Assembly (NCBI GenBank): GCA_003229235.1 | Contig: QIIH01000149.1 | Coordinates: forward strand, 1 to 7,871 | From: Flavobacteriales bacterium | Lineage (GTDB): Bacteria; Bacteroidota; Bacteroidia; Flavobacteriales; Flavobacteriaceae | DNA length: 7,871 nucleotides | Direction of reading: 5' to 3' | In this document: in pieces, positions 5,627-7,871 of the stretch | Position numbering within the stretch: position 1 is the stretch's first letter | Layout: each line of letters begins with the position of its first letter | The notes under the pieces: generated by a model | Database searches by the model: none | Seen by the model: the letters and a program-made list of their open reading frames with translations, nothing else | What the model was told of the DNA's origin: nothing | Program-made: the position numbers and the translations under genes

Positions 5627-6418
5627 TTAATCTCCGTAAATCACGAAGTTGTCAATTCCCGCAAAATCGTCATTCCCATTTTGTATAACACTTACTGTTA
5701 TTCTAACTAGGGTGACACCGGGTGGAATGCTAATAATTTCTGTTCCTTGTGCGCTTAAATCTCCAGATCCTTCTACTAGTAGTACACTGCCCTGCCCAAT
5801 ATCGTCGTGATAAATTTGATAACTAAGATCGTCTCCATTATCGAATTCGAAAACATCATAATCGAAAGCTATTCGAGGGTTTGTAAGAACGGATACATCA
5901 ACATTATTAAATATAATATCGTGATTAAAATTACCGCCTCCGTTGGTATTGTTAAGGTCGCGACATCCAAGAAAATTATCACGAACCAGATCTATTGCCG
6001 AGGTATCCCCAGTTCCTAGACTACTCGTCACATTATAAATGTCGTTACCAACTGCATAAAAAGCTGGGCTATTTGTATATCCCCAACTAGTATTGGTATC
6101 AAAATCTTGCTGTACTAGTACGGTGGGAAAGGTAGAAAAGGTATATATAGTTTCCCAGTTGATACCGTTCCATGCTTCAAATGTTCCTGTAGACGCAACA
6201 AAAACGAGCATTCCAATATCATCTATACTAGAATTTATTAAATTGCGCTCTGTTTGGCTAGGTACACGAGGCAAAAGAAATCCTCTAAAATTAACATTAT
6301 CACTGGAGCTACTAATTTCTAACATAGCCGCATCACTAGGGTTTGTTGTCCCGATGCCAACTTGCGCATTTAATGTATTATAGGAGAAAAACAAAAGGGT
6401 TATATAAATTATCCTCAT
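5627..6418 (-). CDS. Secreted flavobacterial protein with N-terminal VGIGTTNP motif
   Basis: The 263-residue product starts with a Sec-type signal peptide (MRIIYITLLFFSYNTLNA, cleavage likely before Gln19) and continues QVGIGTTNPSDAAMLEISSS. This opening is common in exported Bacteroidota proteins that also carry the GFLLPR and ER blocks (here 47-51 and 57-58) and an AWNGINWE segment (82-89), reminiscent of phage-tail-fibre or chaperone-like repeats. The second half starts at about 100 with QQDFDTNTSWGYTN, is rich in Asp/Asn/Gly, has an acidic patch FEFDNGDDLSYQIYHDD (190-206), and ends DDFAGIDNFVIYGD. This suggests a beta-sandwich (jelly-roll, carbohydrate-binding-like) domain that may bind calcium. 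No catalytic motif is seen, and no type IX secretion C-terminal sorting domain follows, so surface export by T9SS is not supported. The product is probably periplasmic or outer-surface; its function is unknown. Confidence 0.85.
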   Translation of the reverse strand: MRIIYITLLFFSYNTLNAQVGIGTTNPSDAAMLEISSSSDNVNFRGFLLPRVPSQTERNLINSSIDDIGMLVFVASTGTFEAWNGINWETIYTFSTFPTVLVQQDFDTNTSWGYTNSPAFYAVGNDIYNVTSSLGTGDTSAIDLVRDNFLGCRDLNNTNGGGNFNHDIIFNNVDVSVLTNPRIAFDYDVFEFDNGDDLSYQIYHDDIGQGSVLLVEGSGDLSAQGTEIISIPPGVTLVRITVSVIQNGNDDFAGIDNFVIYGD

Positions 6419-6517
6419 AAGATTTCTAGTTTTATACCAGTGAATCTACAAGATTAATTTGCGTTTATATGGCAAATAAACAGCAATGTACTACAGATTT
6501 ATAAACCTATTGTAACC
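6419..6517. other. Intergenic region between the symporter and the secreted-protein gene
   Basis: These 99 bases lie between two - strand genes. GTTTAT (6463-6468) pairs with ATAAAC (6476-6481) around a 7-base loop, extendable by two G-C pairs across a bulged A. No T-run follows it on the - strand, so it is a weak terminator candidate for the symporter gene. For the downstream secreted-protein gene the best -7-like match on the - strand is TAATCTTG (6449-6456, one mismatch), with TTTG 16 bases upstream (6473-6476); this is a weak promoter candidate. Confidence 0.35.
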
Positions 6518-7840
6518 TTATTTTACTTCGTCAAGATGATCGTCCCAATTTTTGGTTTTGGGAGTTCCCAATTTGCCAACTGCTTTAGCAACTAACATCG
6601 AAACTGTTGCGTCTCCGGTAACATTAACAACCGTACGGCACATATCTAATGGTCTGTCTACTGCAAAGATTAGAGCGAGTGCAATGGGTAGGCGATCTGC
6701 GGGAAAACCAATCGCTTCTAAAACAATAACCAGCATCACCATGCCCGCTCCTGGTACAGCGGCAGACCCGATAGATGCTAGCAATGCTGTAACAACTATT
6801 GTTAATTGGTTAGCCATTGTAAGGCCCTCTGGCCATAAAACCTGCATAATAAATACAGCAGCCACCGCTTGATACAAACTAGTACCGTCCATATTAATGG
6901 TAGCGCCAACGGGCAAAACAAAACTTGAGACTTCTTTATCTACCCCAAGGTGTTCTTCTACACGCTCCATAGTTACAGGTAGTGTCGCTGCACTCGAGCT
7001 GGTAGAAAAGGCTAACAGCTGTGCCGGACTAATTTGTTTTAAAAACCAAAACGGGTTTTTACCAATAACAAATTTAATAATGAGCAAGTAAAAACAAATC
7101 ATCAAAACAAGCCCTAAAACTACAACTCCTGCATATGCCAGAAGCTTGGTTAAAATCTCTGGATCTCCTGCGGTAACAACTACTTGAGCTAAAAGAGCAA
7201 ATACAGCATAAGGAGCTGTTAGCATAATTAAATCGACCATTTTAAGAACTACAGCGTTAAGCGAGTCAAAAATGTTTTTCATAGGTCTGGCTGCTTTTTC
7301 GCCTATCAATAACATTGATATTCCAAAGAGGATAGTAAAGACAATCACTTGTAACATTAAACCATTGTTACTAAAAGCTTGAAAGGCGTTATCGGGTACC
7401 ATATCTACTAAGAATTGCAAAGGACCACGATCTTTTCCGGCTTCTGCAATTTTTGATTGCACGCCAGAATCCTGAGCAAAAGTATCGGTTAGTCTGGCAA
7501 TAGTCTCTTCTGATATTCCTGCACCAGGCTCAACCAGATTAACAATTACTAACCCAATAGAAATAGCGATTACCGTAGTAATTATATAGGTTACCATTGT
7601 TCTGAGGCCAATTTTACTAAACTTAGAAATATCTTTTAAATCGGAGATTCCCTTAATAAGAGAAGCCAAAATTAACGGGATCGCTATTAGTTTTAAGAGT
7701 CTTACAAAAATAGATCCAAAGGGATTTATCCAATCGTTTACTATTTCGCGACCGCTATCAAAACCAGTCATTAGGAAACCAAATAAAATACCCAGTACCA
7801 TTCCGATTAGAATCTTCCAGTGCAATGCCATTTTCTTCAT
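6518..7840 (-). CDS. Dicarboxylate/amino acid:cation symporter (DAACS), probably Asp/Glu
   Basis: This 440-residue inner-membrane secondary transporter belongs to the GltPh/GltT/DctA/EAAT family, which takes up acidic amino acids or C4-dicarboxylates with Na+ or H+. It has about eight membrane spans plus two re-entrant hairpins. HP1 carries STSSSAATLP (279-288), TM7 has NMDGT (316-320, the Na+ site), HP2 has VPGAG (362-366), and TM8 has DRPLDMCRTVVNVTGDA (395-411). Aligned to GltPh, Asp395, Asp399, Arg402, Asn406 and Asp410 match D390, D394, R397, N401 and D405. Asp399 (amino-group contact) and Arg402 (side-chain carboxylate contact) favour aspartate/glutamate over the C4-dicarboxylates of DctA, which lacks this pair. 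The start at 7840 gives MKKMALHWK before TM1; Met4 is an alternative. The region 105-145 is a longer, polar extracellular loop (3-4 loop). Confidence 0.95.
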   Translation of the reverse strand: MKKMALHWKILIGMVLGILFGFLMTGFDSGREIVNDWINPFGSIFVRLLKLIAIPLILASLIKGISDLKDISKFSKIGLRTMVTYIITTVIAISIGLVIVNLVEPGAGISEETIARLTDTFAQDSGVQSKIAEAGKDRGPLQFLVDMVPDNAFQAFSNNGLMLQVIVFTILFGISMLLIGEKAARPMKNIFDSLNAVVLKMVDLIMLTAPYAVFALLAQVVVTAGDPEILTKLLAYAGVVVLGLVLMICFYLLIIKFVIGKNPFWFLKQISPAQLLAFSTSSSAATLPVTMERVEEHLGVDKEVSSFVLPVGATINMDGTSLYQAVAAVFIMQVLWPEGLTMANQLTIVVTALLASIGSAAVPGAGMVMLVIVLEAIGFPADRLPIALALIFAVDRPLDMCRTVVNVTGDATVSMLVAKAVGKLGTPKTKNWDDHLDEVK

Positions 7841-7871
7841 AAAACTTGTTTTAAACGATGTGAATTAATTG

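Noticed and set aside
5501..5710. Open frame on the + strand running from the end of mscS through the terminator
   Set aside because: It crosses the tandem repeat and a strong rho-independent terminator and overlaps two supported genes in other frames.
5807..6383. Two + strand open frames opposite the secreted-protein gene
   Set aside because: The - strand frame has a signal peptide and the VGIGTTNP motif; the opposite frames are low-complexity Ile/Lys or Ser-rich shadows.
6552..7091. Two + strand open frames opposite the symporter
   Set aside because: Antisense shadows of a well-conserved transporter; the protein content is explained by its codon pattern.

Overview
The window looks like ordinary chromosome of a marine-type Flavobacteriia/Bacteroidota bacterium. 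The evidence is AT-rich DNA, start codons without Shine-Dalgarno sequences (A-rich or featureless leaders instead), at least two matches to the Bacteroidota -7 promoter element TAnnTTTG, a secreted protein opening with the flavobacterial 'VGIGTTNP' signature, and flavobacterial-type versions of Ung, MutS2 and the DCC protein. No rRNA, tRNA, CRISPR array, insertion sequence or phage gene was recognised.

Layout, left to right. Positions 2-148 (+) are the 3' end of an unrecognised gene that overlaps the start of the next one. Positions 139-999 (+) encode a substrate-binding-protein-like fold without a signal peptide, resembling the cytosolic Ca3427/NMT1-like group. Positions 1075-1182 (+) may encode a 35-residue single-span membrane peptide. 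Positions 1194-1859 (-) encode uracil-DNA glycosylase (ung). It diverges across a 53-bp gap from mutS2 (1913-4075, +), whose product has the MutS2 ATPase core but no C-terminal Smr nuclease domain. mutS2 is coupled by a TAATG stop/start overlap to a DCC-family (DUF393) thiol-disulfide oxidoreductase-like gene (4075-4479, +). A 267-bp intergenic region with a good Bacteroidota-type promoter precedes a small MscS mechanosensitive channel (4747-5559, +).

The mscS gene converges on a secreted flavobacterial protein (5627-6418, -). Between them lies a strong rho-independent terminator whose 5' arm lies in a perfect 20-bp tandem duplication. The last gene (6518-7840, -) is a DAACS-family dicarboxylate/amino acid:cation symporter, with binding-site residues that favour aspartate/glutamate.

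Functionally this is a mixed housekeeping neighbourhood: DNA repair/maintenance (ung, mutS2), osmotic protection (mscS), solute uptake (symporter) and an exported protein. I see no convincing novel multi-gene system. The most interesting points are the Smr-less MutS2, the signal-less binding-protein fold without transporter genes, the possible 35-aa membrane peptide, and the duplicated terminator arm.
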